DNA of 64,000 nucleotides from Rhabditoides inermis (GCA_963966185.1 CAWZYM010000094.1:186001-250000); one strand, 5' to 3'; positions 13,541 to 23,071 are shown, numbered from the stretch's first letter. Numbers and translations are program-made. Notes: a model not told the origin generated them from the letters alone.

Positions 13541-14969
13541 GAAGGTAGCAGAGTGAATTGAGTGTTGGTGATTTCTGTTTTCTCAATTTCACAATTTGAT
13601 ACTCGCTTTGACTCCCCGCGATAGCAGCTCTGCTCTTAGCTTCGGCAACCTCGAAAACAATCTTGGAGGGTGGGGAGAAAAAGGGAAAGAGAGGGAGAAC
13701 CTGTTGAGTGAGTAGAGTAAGAGTGTGTGAATGGGAGAGAGAGAGGGAGAGAGAGAAGAAGGTAGCAGAGTGAATTGAGTGTTGGTGATTTCTGTTCTCT
13801 CTCTCTCTCTCTCTCTCCCCCATTCACACACTCTCATCCTACCCATCCACTTTTTCTCCTCACCCTCCAAACAGTCCCCAAGAAATTTTTCGAAAGGTGT
13901 TGGTTATTTCTGTTTCCTTAATTTCACAAATTGATACTCAATTCGGAAAATTGGATGGGATGGCTGTCGACAGTTTGTTATGCTGTTTGGTGCTCGTCAG
14001 GGGCATTCCCACTCGACTAACCAGCTGTTCACTAATGCGGCCATCACATCCAATGTTTTCGTGATGATTTCACCTTTCGAAAAATTTCTTGGGGACTATT
14101 TGGAGGGTGAGGAGAAAAAGTAGATGGGTAGAATGAGAGTGTGTGAATGGGGGAGAGAGAGGGAGAGAGAGAAGAAGGTAGCAGAGTGAATTGAGTGTTG
14201 GTGATTTCTGTTTTCTCAATTTCACAATTTGATACTCGCTTTGACTCCCCGCGATAGCGAGCTCTGCTCTTAGCTTTGGCAACCTCGAAAACAATCTTGG
14301 AGGGTGGGGAGAAAAAGGGAAAGAGAGGGAGAACCTGTTGAGTGAGTAGAGTAAGAGTGTGTGAATGGGTGAGAGAGAGGGAGAGAGAGAAGAAGGTAGC
14401 AGAGTGAATTGAGTGTTGGCTATTTCTGTTTTCTCAATTTCACAATTTGATACTCGCTTTGACTCCCCGCGATAGCGAGCTCTGCTCTTAGCTTCGGCAA
14501 CATCGAAAGAAAGAGAGAGGGAAAGAGAGGGAGAACCTGTTGAGTGAATAGAGTAAGAGTGTGTGAATGGGAGAGATAGGGAAAAGAGAGAAGAAGGTAG
14601 CAGAGAGAATTGAGTGTTGGTGATTTCTGTTCTCTCTCTCTCTCCCATTCACACACTCTCATCCTACCCATCCACTTTTTCTCCTCACCCTCCAAACAGT
14701 CCCCAAGAAATTTTTCGAAAGGTGTTGGTTATTTCTGTTTCCTTAATTTCACAAATTGATACTCATTCGGAAAATTGGATGGGATGGCTGTCGACAGTTT
14801 GTTATGCTGTTTGGTGCTCGTCAGGGGCATTCCCACTCGACTAACCAGCTGTTCACTAATGCGGCCATCACATCCAATGTTTTCGTGATGATTTCACCTT
14901 TCGAAAAATTTCTTGGGGACTGTTTGGAGGGTGAGGAGAAAAAGTGGATGGGTAGAATGAGAGTGTGTG

Positions 14970-15013
<44 letters not shown>

Positions 15014-15902
15014 AGAAGGTAGCAGAGTGAATTGAGTGTTGGTGATTTCTGTTTTCTCAATTTCACAATTTGATACTCGCTTTGACTCCCTGCGATAGCA
15101 GCTCTGCTCTTAGCTTCGGCAACCTCGAAAACAATCTTGGAGGGTGGGGAGAAAAAGGGAAAGAGAGGGAGAACCTGTTGAGTGAGTAGAGTAAGAGTGT
15201 GTGAATGGGAGAGAGAGAGGGAGAGAGAGAAGAAGGTAGCAGAGTGAATTGAGTGTTGGTGATTTCTGTTCTCTCTCTCTCTCTCTCTCTCTCCCCCATT
15301 CACACACTCTCATCCTACCCATCCACTTTTTCTCCTCACCCTCCAAACAGTCCCCAAGAAATTTTTCGAAAGGTGTTGGTTATTTCTGTTTCCTTAATTT
15401 CACAAATTGATACTCAATTCGGAAAATTGGATGGGATGGCTGTCGGCAGTTTGTTATGCTGTTTGGTGCTCGTCAGGGGCATTCCCACTCGACTAACCAG
15501 CTGTTCACTAATGCGGCCATCACATCCAATGTTTTCGTGATGATTTCACCTTTCGAAAAATTTCTTGGGGACTATTTGGAGGGTGAGGAGAAAAAGTAGA
15601 TGGGTAGAATGAGAGTGTGTGAATGGGGGAGAGAGAGGGAGAGAGAGAAGAAGGTAGCAGAGTGAATTGAGTGTTGGTGATTTCTGTTTTCTCAATTTCA
15701 CAATTTGATACTCGCTTTGACTCCCCGCGATAGCAGCTCTGCTCTTAGCTTCGGCAACCTCGAAAACAATCTTGGAGGGTGGGGAGAAAAAGGGAAAGAG
15801 AGGGAGAACCTGTTGAGTGAGTAGAGTAAGAGTGTGTGAATGGGAGAGAGAGAGGGAGAGAGAGAAGAAGGTAGCAGAGTGAATTGAGTGTTGGTGATTT
15901 CT

Positions 15903-15942
<40 letters not shown>

Positions 15943-16251
15943 CCATTCACACACTCTCATCCTACCCATCCACTTTTTCTCCTCACCCTCCAAACAGTCC
16001 CCAAGAAATTTTTCGAAAGGTGTTGGTGATTTCTGTTTTCTCAATTTCACAATTTGATACTCGCTTTGACTCCCCGCGATAGCAGCTCTGCTCTTAGCTT
16101 CGGCAACCTCGAAAACAATCTTGGAGGGTGGGGAGAAAAAGGGAAAGAGAGGGAGAACCTGTTGAGTGAGTAGAGTAAGAGTGTGTGAATGGGAGAGAGA
16201 GAGGGAGAGAGAGAAGAAGGTAGCAGAGTGAATTGAGTGTTGGTGATTTCT

Positions 16252-16289
<38 letters not shown>

Positions 16290-17145
16290 CCATTCACACA
16301 CTCTCATCCTACCCATCCACTTTTTCTCCTCACCCTCCAAACAGTCCCCAAGAAATTTTTCGAAAGGTGTTGGTTATTTTTGTTTCCTTAATTTCACAAA
16401 TTGATACTCAATTCGGAAAATTGGATGGGATGGCTGTCGACAGTTTGTTATGCTGTTTGGTGCTCGTCAGGGGCATTCCCACTCGACTAACCAGCTGTTC
16501 ACTAATGCGGCCATCACATCCAATGTTTTCGAGATGATTTCACCTTTCGAAAAATTTCTTGGGGACTATTTGGAGGGTGAGGAGAAAAAGTAGATGGGTA
16601 GAATGAGAGTGTGTGAATGGGGGAGAGAGAGGGAGAGAGAGAAGAAGGTAGCAGAGTGAATTGAGTGTTGGTGATTTCTGTTTTCTCAATTTCACAATTT
16701 GATACTCGCTTTGACTCCCCGCGATAGCGAGCTCTGCTCTTAGCTTCGGCAACCTCGAAAACAATCTTGGAGGGTGGGGAGAAAAAGGGAAAGAGAGGGA
16801 GAACCTGTTGAGTGAGTAGAGTAAGAGTGTGTGAATGGGTGAGAGAGAGGGAGAGAGAGAAGAAGGTAGCAGAGTGAATTGAGTGTTGGTGATTTCTGTT
16901 TTCTCAATTTCACAATTTGATACTCGCTTTGACTCCCCGCGATAGCGAGCTCTGCTCTTAGCTTCGGCAACCTCTAAAGCAAACTTGGAGGGTGGGGAGA
17001 AAAAGGGAAAGAGAGGGAGAACCTGTTGAGTGAGTAAGAGTGTTATTATTTTCGTTCAGTGTTATTATAGTGTTATTATTATATAAGTGTTATTTTCGTT
17101 CGCTCTAATATTGTGTAGGTGCGGTGTTCGCTTAGCCCATGCCCC

Positions 17146-17215
17146 GTGCTGGTTATGTGGTTGCCTAGCCTTTTGGTTAGTGCTGTGGGTTCGACTCCCA
17201 TCGTGCAGTTGGGCT
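17146..17215 (+). other. tRNA-derived (SINE-like) fragment
   Basis: Contains a B-box-like GGGTTCGACTCCC preceded by an A-box-like TGGTTGCCTAG, but I find no complete cloverleaf. A second B-box-like GGTTCGAAACC lies at about 17,441. The two suggest tRNA-derived short repeats between the satellite and the tRNA cluster. This rests on short motifs only. Confidence 0.25.
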
Positions 17216-17529
17216 GAGAGAACACTGAACTGAGCACATGTAGTGAGCAGAAATGAGCGGTACCATCCGTCCAACTAGCGTACTCAACTGAAAATCTCAT
17301 GTTTAACTGTTACTTTAGTGTTACAACACGATTCCGCATAGTTATAAACATACAACTATACAAACGTGATCTGCACGTGGTGTGTGCAATGCTCCTTGAC
17401 TCAGATGATCAGTCATGTAGCTCATCAGACGACCATGTGAGGTTCGAAACCCCTTACACGAGGCTTTCACCCAATAAGCTTTCACCCCAGTGGAGATGGA
17501 GGAAACTGTTAGAAGGTGAGCGCAAGTCT

Positions 17530-17530
<1 letters not shown>

Positions 17531-17572
<42 letters not shown>
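17531..17572. repeat. (CT)21 microsatellite
   Basis: Uninterrupted CT dinucleotide run of 42 bp between tRNA-like fragments. The flanking bases 17,573-17,773 show no gene or repeat that I recognise. Confidence 0.95.
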
Positions 17573-17577
<5 letters not shown>

Positions 17578-17773
17578 GTTGGTGCGCGAGTGAAGTGTGA
17601 GTGGGCAGTGTGTGCCGAGTGTGCGCAGTCTACCCGGCCGGAAAGCAGCTCGCATTCGACGAGGAGAGCAGCGAGAGCCGCGTGTTGCAAGTCGAGCTCA
17701 CTTGTCGTCGCTCACTTGAACCATTCTCCCCCCCCCTCTCTTTCTCTCCACTATGACTGTAATTTGTATCGAG

Positions 17774-17940
17774 GTCGGTGATTTTAATGTCTTGGTGATT
17801 TTAATATCTTGGTGATTTTAATGTCTTGGTGATTTTAATGTCTTGGTGATTTTAATGTCTTGGTGATTTTAATGTTTGGTGATTTTAATGTCTTGGTGAT
17901 TTTAATTTCTTGGTGATTTTAATGTCTTGGTGATTTTAAT
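17774..17940 (+). repeat. 17-bp minisatellite made from a LINE GDFN motif
   Basis: About ten copies of a 17-bp unit, TTGGTGATTTTAATGTC, one of them shortened to 15 bp. The last copy runs directly into the reading frame of the adjacent LINE endonuclease fragment. There the same bases encode Gly-Asp-Phe-Asn. Because 17 is not a multiple of three, the expansion destroys the frame. Confidence 0.85.
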
Positions 17941-18190
17941 GCCCCCACTATCAATTGGAAGACCTTCCAAGCTTTCGATTACTTTGACAAATCACTGCTC
18001 GATTTCTCCCTTTAACACTCCCTTTGTCAAACTGTTCAGCGTGCCACAATGGTCAGACGGGTAGGTAGACGTGCGCATACTCTTGATCTCGTATTTACGG
18101 ACAACATTAGTCTCATTGGTTCCTCTAATCCACTCCCCAAATTCTACACTTGTGATCATTTACCTATTGAAGTGATCTTGCAAATTCATG
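17929..18190 (+). pseudogene. Non-LTR retrotransposon (LINE) AP-endonuclease fragment
   Basis: Two frames that join across a frameshift resemble the C-terminal half of an APE-type endonuclease from CR1/jockey-like LINEs. The first reads GDFNAPTINW then a segment ending in SLLDFSL and a stop at about 18,013. The second reads HTLDLVFTDN and then a CDHLPIEV tail, matching the conserved GDFN, LDLVFTN and SDHxPI blocks. No reverse transcriptase is present. The fragment ends within a few bases of the truncated 3' end of the first tRNA-Asp copy, so one breakpoint may have created both truncations. The family call comes from motif recognition and no database was searched. Confidence 0.65.
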
Positions 18191-18197
18191 AATATCC

Positions 18198-18268
18198 ACC
18201 CAGCTGGGGAATTGAGCCCGGGTCTCGCATGTGACAGACGCGGATACTAACCACTATACTACCGAAGA
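18198..18268 (-). pseudogene. tRNA-Asp pseudogene, 3' acceptor strand lost (unit 1)
   Basis: The 5' half, the anticodon arm with GTC and the T-loop match the other Asp copies. The 3' acceptor strand is replaced: the + strand reads CACCCAGCTGGGGAATTGAG where intact copies read TCTTCGGCCGGGAATTGAA, so the 5' TCTTCGG cannot pair. The T-rich terminator found after the other copies is also missing. The LINE fragment begins just beyond. Confidence 0.8.
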
Positions 18269-18388
18269 CATGTGGGGAGGCAGTTGTGATGCGTTGGTGA
18301 GAGCAACACTGAATACGCTGCGATATTAAGAATGTGAAGCGTCGCGCATCCGTTCAGTTCAAAATGAGCGTTCGCACGCAAAAATAAC

Positions 18389-18460
18389 GCTCCCGGGAAG
18401 GTTCGAACTTCCGACCTTTCGGTCAACAGCCGAACGCGCTGCCGATTGCGCCACGGAAGC
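18389..18460 (-). tRNA. tRNA-Asn (GTT), unit 1
   Basis: 72-nt cloverleaf. The acceptor pairs GCTTCCG with CGGGAGC, the anticodon stem TTCGG/CCGAA closes loop CTGTTGA (anticodon GTT), and the T-arm is GGAAG-TTCGAAC-CTTCC. Discriminator G73 suits Asn. The variable region keeps AAGGT, the RAGGU type recognised by METTL1/WDR4. A T5 terminator follows. Position 37 is G, not the usual A, and the D-loop is shorter than in typical Asn tRNAs. Confidence 0.88.
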
Positions 18461-18538
18461 ACCGCTGTTTGTGAGAGACACTCCAATGAACATTGCCAGA
18501 CCTACGAAAACTGATGCAAAAAAATAAACAAAAGATCT

Positions 18539-18619
18539 GATCAGAGTGGGATTCGAACCCACGCCTCCGAAGAGACTGGTGCCTTAAACCAGCGCCTTAG
18601 ACCGCTCGGCCATCTGACC
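18539..18619 (-). tRNA. tRNA-Leu (AAG), unit 1
   Basis: 81-nt class II tRNA. The acceptor pairs GGTCAGA with TCTGATC, with one G-T wobble. The anticodon stem CTGGT/ACCAG closes loop TTAAGGC, giving anticodon AAG. A long variable arm is built around CTCTTCGGAG, and the T-arm is GTGGG-TTCGAAT-CCCAC. The discriminator is A73, as leucyl-tRNA synthetase requires. A T7 run downstream on the - strand is a good Pol III terminator. There is no intron. Confidence 0.95.
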
Positions 18620-18932
18620 ACGCTCCGTATTGCTCTCATATCGGAATGTCCCACGGCACGGAGTGAGCCAGCCGGGTTCGTTGGCCATGTAATAGCGGTC
18701 GTCAAAGTGCTCATTTTTCACACAAATCACAAATCCTTGACATACTTTTAAAAATGTAAACTCGCTTACGTTCATAGCTTGTTGAGAATACGCCATCCCG
18801 TCTGATCTGGCAAGTCAAGCAACAACGCGCTCGGATAGTACCTAGATCGGAGACGGCTTGGGAATACCGAGTAATGCAAGCACGTTTTGCAAAACGAAAT
18901 TCGATAATCGGGATTCAGAAAACAAAAGATTC

Positions 18933-19003
18933 TCTTCGGCCGGGAATTGAACCCGGGTCTCGCATGTGACAGACGCGGATACTAACCACTATACTACCGA
19001 AGA
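18933..19003 (-). tRNA. tRNA-Asp (GTC), unit 2
   Basis: 71-nt cloverleaf with perfect acceptor TCTTCGG/CCGAAGA, anticodon stem CGCGT/ATGCG around CTGTCAC (anticodon GTC), and T-stem CCGGG/CCCGG. Discriminator G73 is the Asp identity base. T4 runs follow within about 15 nt. Confidence 0.95.
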
Positions 19004-19123
19004 CATGTGGGGAGGCAGTTGGGATGCGTTGGTGAGAGCAACACTGAATACGCTGCGATATTAAGACCGTGAAGCGTCGCGCATCCGTTCAGTTCAAAAT
19101 GAGCGTTCGCACGCAAAAATAAC

Positions 19124-19195
19124 GGTCCCGGAAAGGTTCGAACTTCCGACCTTTCGGTCAACAGCCGAACGCGCTGCCGATTGCGCCACGGAAGC
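19124..19195 (-). tRNA. tRNA-Asn (GTT), unit 2, variant 3' end
   Basis: Same body as the unit 1 Asn, but the 3' side reads CTTTC in the T-stem and CGGGACC in the acceptor. This gives a C-C mismatch at pair 2-71 and a G-T pair in the T-stem. It may still fold but is weaker, so it could be a degenerating copy. Confidence 0.75.
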
Positions 19196-19273
19196 ACCGC
19201 TGTTTGTGAGAGACACTCCAATGAACATTGCCAGACCTACGAAAACTGATGCAAAAAAATAAACAAAAGATCT

Positions 19274-19354
19274 GATCAGAGTGGGATTCGAACCCACGCC
19301 TCCGAAGAGACTGGTGCCTTAAACCAGCGCCTTAGACCGCTCGGCCATCTGACC
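19274..19354 (-). tRNA. tRNA-Leu (AAG), unit 2
   Basis: Identical by eye to the unit 1 Leu gene, including A73 and the T7 terminator. Confidence 0.94.
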
Positions 19355-19667
19355 ACGCTCCGTATTGCTCTCATATCGGAATGTCCCACGGCACGGAGTG
19401 AGCCAGCCGGGTTCGTTGGCCATGTAATAGCGGTCGTCAAAGTGCTCATTTTTCACACAAATCACAAATCCTTGACATACTTTTAAAAATGTAAACTCGC
19501 TTACGTTCATAGCTTGTTGAGAATACGCCATCCCGTCTGATCTGGCAAGTCAAGCAACAACGCGCTCGGATAGTACCTAGATCGGAGACGGCTTGGGAAT
19601 ACCGAGTAATGCAAGCACGTTTTGCAAAACGAAATTCGATAATCGGGATTCAGAAAACAAAAGATTC

Positions 19668-19738
19668 TCTTCGGCCGGGAATTGAACCCGGGTCTCGCAT
19701 GTGACAGACGCGGATACTAACCACTATACTACCGAAGA
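19668..19738 (-). tRNA. tRNA-Asp (GTC), unit 3
   Basis: Identical by eye to the unit 2 Asp gene. Confidence 0.94.
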
Positions 19739-19858
19739 CATGTGGGGAGGCAGTTGGGATGCGTTGGTGAGAGCAACACTGAATACGCTGCGATATTAAG
19801 ACCGTGAAGCGTCGCGCATCCGTTCAGTTCAAAATGAGCGTTCGCACGCAAAAATAAC

Positions 19859-19930
19859 GCTCCCGGGAAGGTTCGAACTTCCGACCTTTCGGTCAACAGC
19901 CGAACGCGCTGCCGATTGCGCCACGGAAGC
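19859..19930 (-). tRNA. tRNA-Asn (GTT), unit 3
   Basis: Carries the fully paired acceptor and T-stem of the unit 1 version. G37 is retained. Confidence 0.88.
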
Positions 19931-20008
19931 ACCGCTGTTTGTGAGAGACACTCCAATGAACATTGCCAGACCTACGAAAACTGATGCAAAAAAATAAACA
20001 AAAGATCT

Positions 20009-20089
20009 GATCAGAGTGGGATTCGAACCCACGCCTCCGAAGAGACTGGTGCCTTAAACCAGCGCCTTAGACCGCTCGGCCATCTGACC
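20009..20089 (-). tRNA. tRNA-Leu (AAG), unit 3
   Basis: Gene body identical to the other copies. Its 5' flank carries the unit 3/4 spacer variant (CGTTTTGC). Confidence 0.94.
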
Positions 20090-20402
20090 ACGCTCCGTTT
20101 TGCTCTCATATCGGAACATCCCACGGCACGGAGTGAGCCAGCCGGGTTCGTTGGCCATGTAATAGCGGTCGTCAAAGTGCTCATTTTTCACACAAATCAC
20201 AAATCCTTGACATACTTTTAAAAATGTAAACTCGCTTACGTTCATAGCTTGTTGAGAATACGCCATCCCGTCTGATCTGGCCAGTCAAGCAACAACGCGC
20301 TCGGATAGTACCTAGATCGGAGACGGCTTGGGAATACCGAGTAATGCAAGCACGTTTTGCAAAACGAAATTCGATAATCGGGATTCAGAAAACAAAAGAT
20401 TC

Positions 20403-20473
20403 TCTTCGGCCGGGAATTGAACCCGGGTCTCGCATGTGACAGACGCGGATACTAACCACTATACTACCGAAGA
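20403..20473 (-). tRNA. tRNA-Asp (GTC), unit 4
   Basis: Identical by eye to the unit 2 Asp gene. Confidence 0.94.
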
Positions 20474-20593
20474 CATGTGGGGAGGCAGTTGGGATGCGTT
20501 GGTGAGAGCAACACTGAATACGCTGCGATATTAAGACCGTGAAGCGTCGCGCATCCGTTCAGTTCAAAATGAGCGTTCGCACGCAAAAATAAC

Positions 20594-20665
20594 GGTCCCG
20601 GAAAGGTTCGAACTTCCGACCTTTCGGTCAACAGCCGAACGCGCTGCCGATTGCGCCACGGAAGC
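20594..20665 (-). tRNA. tRNA-Asn (GTT), unit 4, variant 3' end
   Basis: Shares the mismatched CGGGACC acceptor strand and weakened T-stem with unit 2. Confidence 0.75.
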
Positions 20666-20743
20666 ACCGCTGTTTGTGAGAGACACTCCAATGAACATTG
20701 CCAGACCTACGAAAACTGATGCAAAAAAATAAACAAAAGATCT

Positions 20744-20824
20744 GATCAGAGTGGGATTCGAACCCACGCCTCCGAAGAGACTGGTGCCTTAAACCAGCGC
20801 CTTAGACCGCTCGGCCATCTGACC
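20744..20824 (-). tRNA. tRNA-Leu (AAG), unit 4
   Basis: Gene body identical to the other copies. It is the last Leu gene before the 1.67-kb insertion, which starts 256 bp further right. Confidence 0.94.
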
Positions 20825-21313
20825 ACGCTCCGTTTTGCTCTCATATCGGAACATCCCACGGCACGGAGTGAGCCAGCCGGGTTCGTTGGCCATGTAATAG
20901 CGGTCGTCAAAGTGCTCATTTTTCACACAAATCACAAATCCTTGACATACTTTTAAAAATGTAAACTCGCTTACGTTCATAGCTTGTTGAGAATACGCCA
21001 TCCCGTCTGATCTGGCCAGTCAAGCAACAACGCGCTCGGATAGTACCTAGATCGGAGACGGCTTGGGATTACCGAGTAATTGAGGGCGGCGCGCAGCGCC
21101 GCCCGTTTGTCTTGATCTTTGACGCGCGCAGCGCGTCACCCCCAAGGCATACTCAATTTCCTCTATCCCAATACGATTTACTCCATAGTATGTGTTTTTT
21201 TGTTAGAATATCATTTGACAAGACTTATGAGTATGATACAAGAAATAAATATCGGTTGCGGCATCCAAAATATCCAAAACAACTTTTTGCTCAATCTGCC
21301 ACTAAACGTGTTT

Positions 21314-21346
<33 letters not shown>
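21314..21346. repeat. (ACG)11 microsatellite
   Basis: Eleven ACG triplets in a row. One frame of the + strand reads this as poly-aspartate, which I do not treat as a gene. Confidence 0.95.
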
Positions 21347-21349
<3 letters not shown>

Positions 21350-21354
21350 ATCAC

Positions 21355-21770
21355 GTAAGCCCCGCCCACTGCACTCTGCGCTCATTGGTCGCTCGGCCCA
21401 CTGTTTGTGCAATCTGATTGGCCGAACGCTCATGCCCCGCCTTTCGCTCAGCCACTCTCACATCCCGTCCTCTTGACTCTCTCACGAGCGTACGCTCTCT
21501 GCGCGCTCTCTCTTCTTCCAGCCGAGCATGCCCCGCTTTTCGATCAGCCACTCTCTTCTCTCCCATGACCGTCTGATTCTCTCACTTGCGCACGCTCTCT
21601 GCGCGCTCTCTCTTTCTCATGCGATTAGAGACTAGAGCCAGAATGGGCAGCCGGCCTGAAATCAAATGGATCGATTAGTGAGGAGAGGGCGAGTGAGAGC
21701 GCGCCACGGTGGAGTGACGACCACCCTCACAACTTTCGTGAGCGAGTCAGAAGTCTGTGACGTCATCTGA
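21355..21770. promoter_or_regulatory. Orphan promoter-like GC-box/CCAAT/CRE region
   Basis: GC-box-like CCCCGCCC, two inverted CCAAT boxes (ATTGG at about 21,385 and 21,417), a repeated GCTCTCTGCGCGCTCTCTC within a two-copy duplication (21,421-21,516 and 21,521-21,618), and a full CRE palindrome TGACGTCA at 21,758-21,765. The density resembles a metazoan promoter, but no gene follows on either strand before the tRNA units. The function is inferred from motifs only. Confidence 0.35.
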
Positions 21771-22368
21771 TCCAAATTCTTTGCATTAATTGATGGACCC
21801 TTGTAAGCAGCTAGCGATTTGTACTCGAGAGCCTTAGGTCAGTCCCCTTATTGGCTAGGTCGACGGTTGTATAACTTGAAACTGCTGATAAACAAACTTT
21901 TAACGGTACATGCACTCGCGATATGACATGATGATAACTAGTGAAGAATGGCTAATTTACTCGTAGTAGAATTTCGTTTCGACTAGCTAAGTAATAACTT
22001 GCCAGGTAATGGAACTGCTTAGGAGATGAAGGGAAGAAGAGAGAAATTCGTAACGTGTGTAGCGCGCGTCAATGAGCGACCGGCAGGCGCATGAGCGATT
22101 CGACTAAGCTGTTTCGAAGGTTTCTAATTTAGATACAATTGTATAAAACACAACATTGTTCAGCAACACATCTATCAGTTTCTAAAAAGCGGGAATCACA
22201 GAAACTATTTTATAATTTCAAACCAGTGAATATTACTATGTGGTATTGTATAAGTTATTTGTATTTTTCAATCATGACATTCTGACTAGTGAGTTTAGAA
22301 TATGTATATTAATTTTCTTAATTCACGAATGTGAAAAAAATTTCTTCAAAATTTGAGAAAAGGACATC

Positions 22369-22752
22369 CATTCTCTTTCGAAAAGTACGTAAGTAAAGAG
22401 AAGAGGTTTGTCTGGATCTGATTCAACAAAAGCGCATGCATAAAATCTCTTTGCAGCTGACTAAAATATCAAAACAAACCTGCTCTTTCGAGTTTATGAA
22501 AAAAGAACATGAACATTATGCATTATATTAATTTATTTATAGTGAATTATAATAAAAATTTGGCCTATTTCACAGTCACCTTACATTATATATATTTTTT
22601 ATGTTAAAAAAAACACATTTTAGAGTGATTCGAAAGAGCAGGTTTGTTTTGATATTTTAGTCAGCTGCAAAGAGATTTTATGCATGCGCTTTTGTTGAAT
22701 CAGATCCAGACAAACCTCTTCTCTTTACTTACGTACTTTTCGAAAGAGAATG
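22369..22752. mobile_element. MITE-like element with terminal inverted repeats of about 125 bp
   Basis: The left arm from 22,369 (CATTCTCTTTCGAAAAGTAC) and the right arm ending at 22,752 are inverted copies of about 125 bp with very few differences. They enclose about 130 bp of AT-rich DNA. The arms contain TTCAACAAAAGCGCATGCA and AAACAAACCTGC, shared with the element at 41,326. No transposase is encoded. It sits at the right edge of the larger insertion in the tRNA array. Confidence 0.8.
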
Positions 22753-22808
22753 CAAGCACGTTTTGCAAAACGAAATTCGATAATCGGGATTCAGAAAACA
22801 AAAGGTTC

Positions 22809-22879
22809 TCTTCGGCCGGGAATTGAACCCGGGTCTCGCATGTGACAGACGCGGATACTAACCACTATACTACCGAAGA
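22809..22879 (-). tRNA. tRNA-Asp (GTC), unit 5
   Basis: Identical by eye to the unit 2 Asp gene. The MITE lies 57 bp downstream of its 3' end. Confidence 0.94.
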
Positions 22880-22999
22880 CATGTGGGGAGGCAGTTGTGA
22901 TGCGTTAGTGAGAGCAACACTGAATACGCTGCGATATTAAGACCGTGAAGCGTCGCGCATCCGTTCAGTTCAAAATGAGCGTTCGCACGCAAAAAAAAC

Positions 23000-23071
23000 G
23001 CTCCCGGGAAGGTTCGAACTTCCGACCTTTCGGTCAACAGCCGAACGCGCTGCCGATTGCGCCACGGAAGC
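23000..23071 (-). tRNA. tRNA-Asn (GTT), unit 5
   Basis: Well-paired version as in units 1 and 3, with G37. The terminator is longer here (T8). Confidence 0.88.

Larger units (their letters stand above)
1..17036. repeat. GA/CT-rich fold-back satellite array (left end outside window)
   Basis: Tandem array counted from the recurring anchor GTCGACAGTTTGTTATGCTG (first base at 500, 1150, 1791, 2450 and so on to 16437; one copy near 15442 has GTCGGCAG), 24 anchors in all. Monomers are mostly 610-668 bp, with longer ones of about 809-830 bp and a last one of 995 bp. Each monomer has a GA-rich linker, a (GA)n or (CT)n tract that varies in length, and an inverted-repeat core. Copies are nearly identical, which points to recent homogenisation. 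The array stops at about 17,036 in a linker truncated after GTTGAGTGAGTAAGAG. Arginine/glutamate-rich and serine/leucine-rich open frames through it only reflect the dinucleotide tracts. No coding function is supported. Confidence 0.95.
18198..21080 (-). repeat. Tandem tRNA cluster, four 735-bp units (Leu-Asn-Asp)
   Basis: Every landmark recurs at exactly 735 bp. The Asp 5' ends, for instance, are at 18,268, 19,003, 19,738 and 20,473. Each unit carries, in transcription order on the - strand, tRNA-Leu(AAG), tRNA-Asn(GTT) and tRNA-Asp(GTC), plus about 310 bp of spacer. Units 1 and 2 share spacer variants (CGTATTGC, GGAATGTCCC), units 3 and 4 share others (CGTTTTGC, GGAACATCCC), while the Asn 3' end alternates 1/3 against 2/4. 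A fifth unit lies at 22,749-23,297 beyond an insertion. Confidence 0.95.
21081..22748. other. 1.67-kb insertion that splits the tRNA array
   Basis: Units normally run ACCGAGTAATGCAAGCACG. Here ACCGAGTAAT ends at 21,080 and AATGCAAGCACG resumes at 22,749, so the segment between was inserted with AAT shared at both edges. Contents in order: a GC-rich palindrome (GGGCGGCGCGCAGCGCCGCC), an (ACG)n run, GC-box, CCAAT and CRE motifs, an imperfect duplication of about 100 bp, AT-rich DNA, and at the right edge an inverted-repeat element. No convincing coding region was found. Confidence 0.75.

Noticed and set aside
605..16340. Many 60-194-codon frames rich in RERERE or SLSLSL
   Set aside because: They are translations of GA and CT dinucleotide runs in the first satellite and recur with each monomer.
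17299..17781. 160-codon frame on the + strand
   Set aside because: It passes through a (CT)21 run and tRNA-like fragments and has no domain.
18259..20691. Repeated 75-codon frame (MECLSQTAVLPW start) antisense in the tRNA units
   Set aside because: It overlaps tRNA-Asn and recurs only because the unit does. The tRNA explains the sequence.
21112..21417. 101-codon frame with poly-aspartate
   Set aside because: The Asp run is an (ACG)n microsatellite read out of register. The flanks are promoter-like, not coding.
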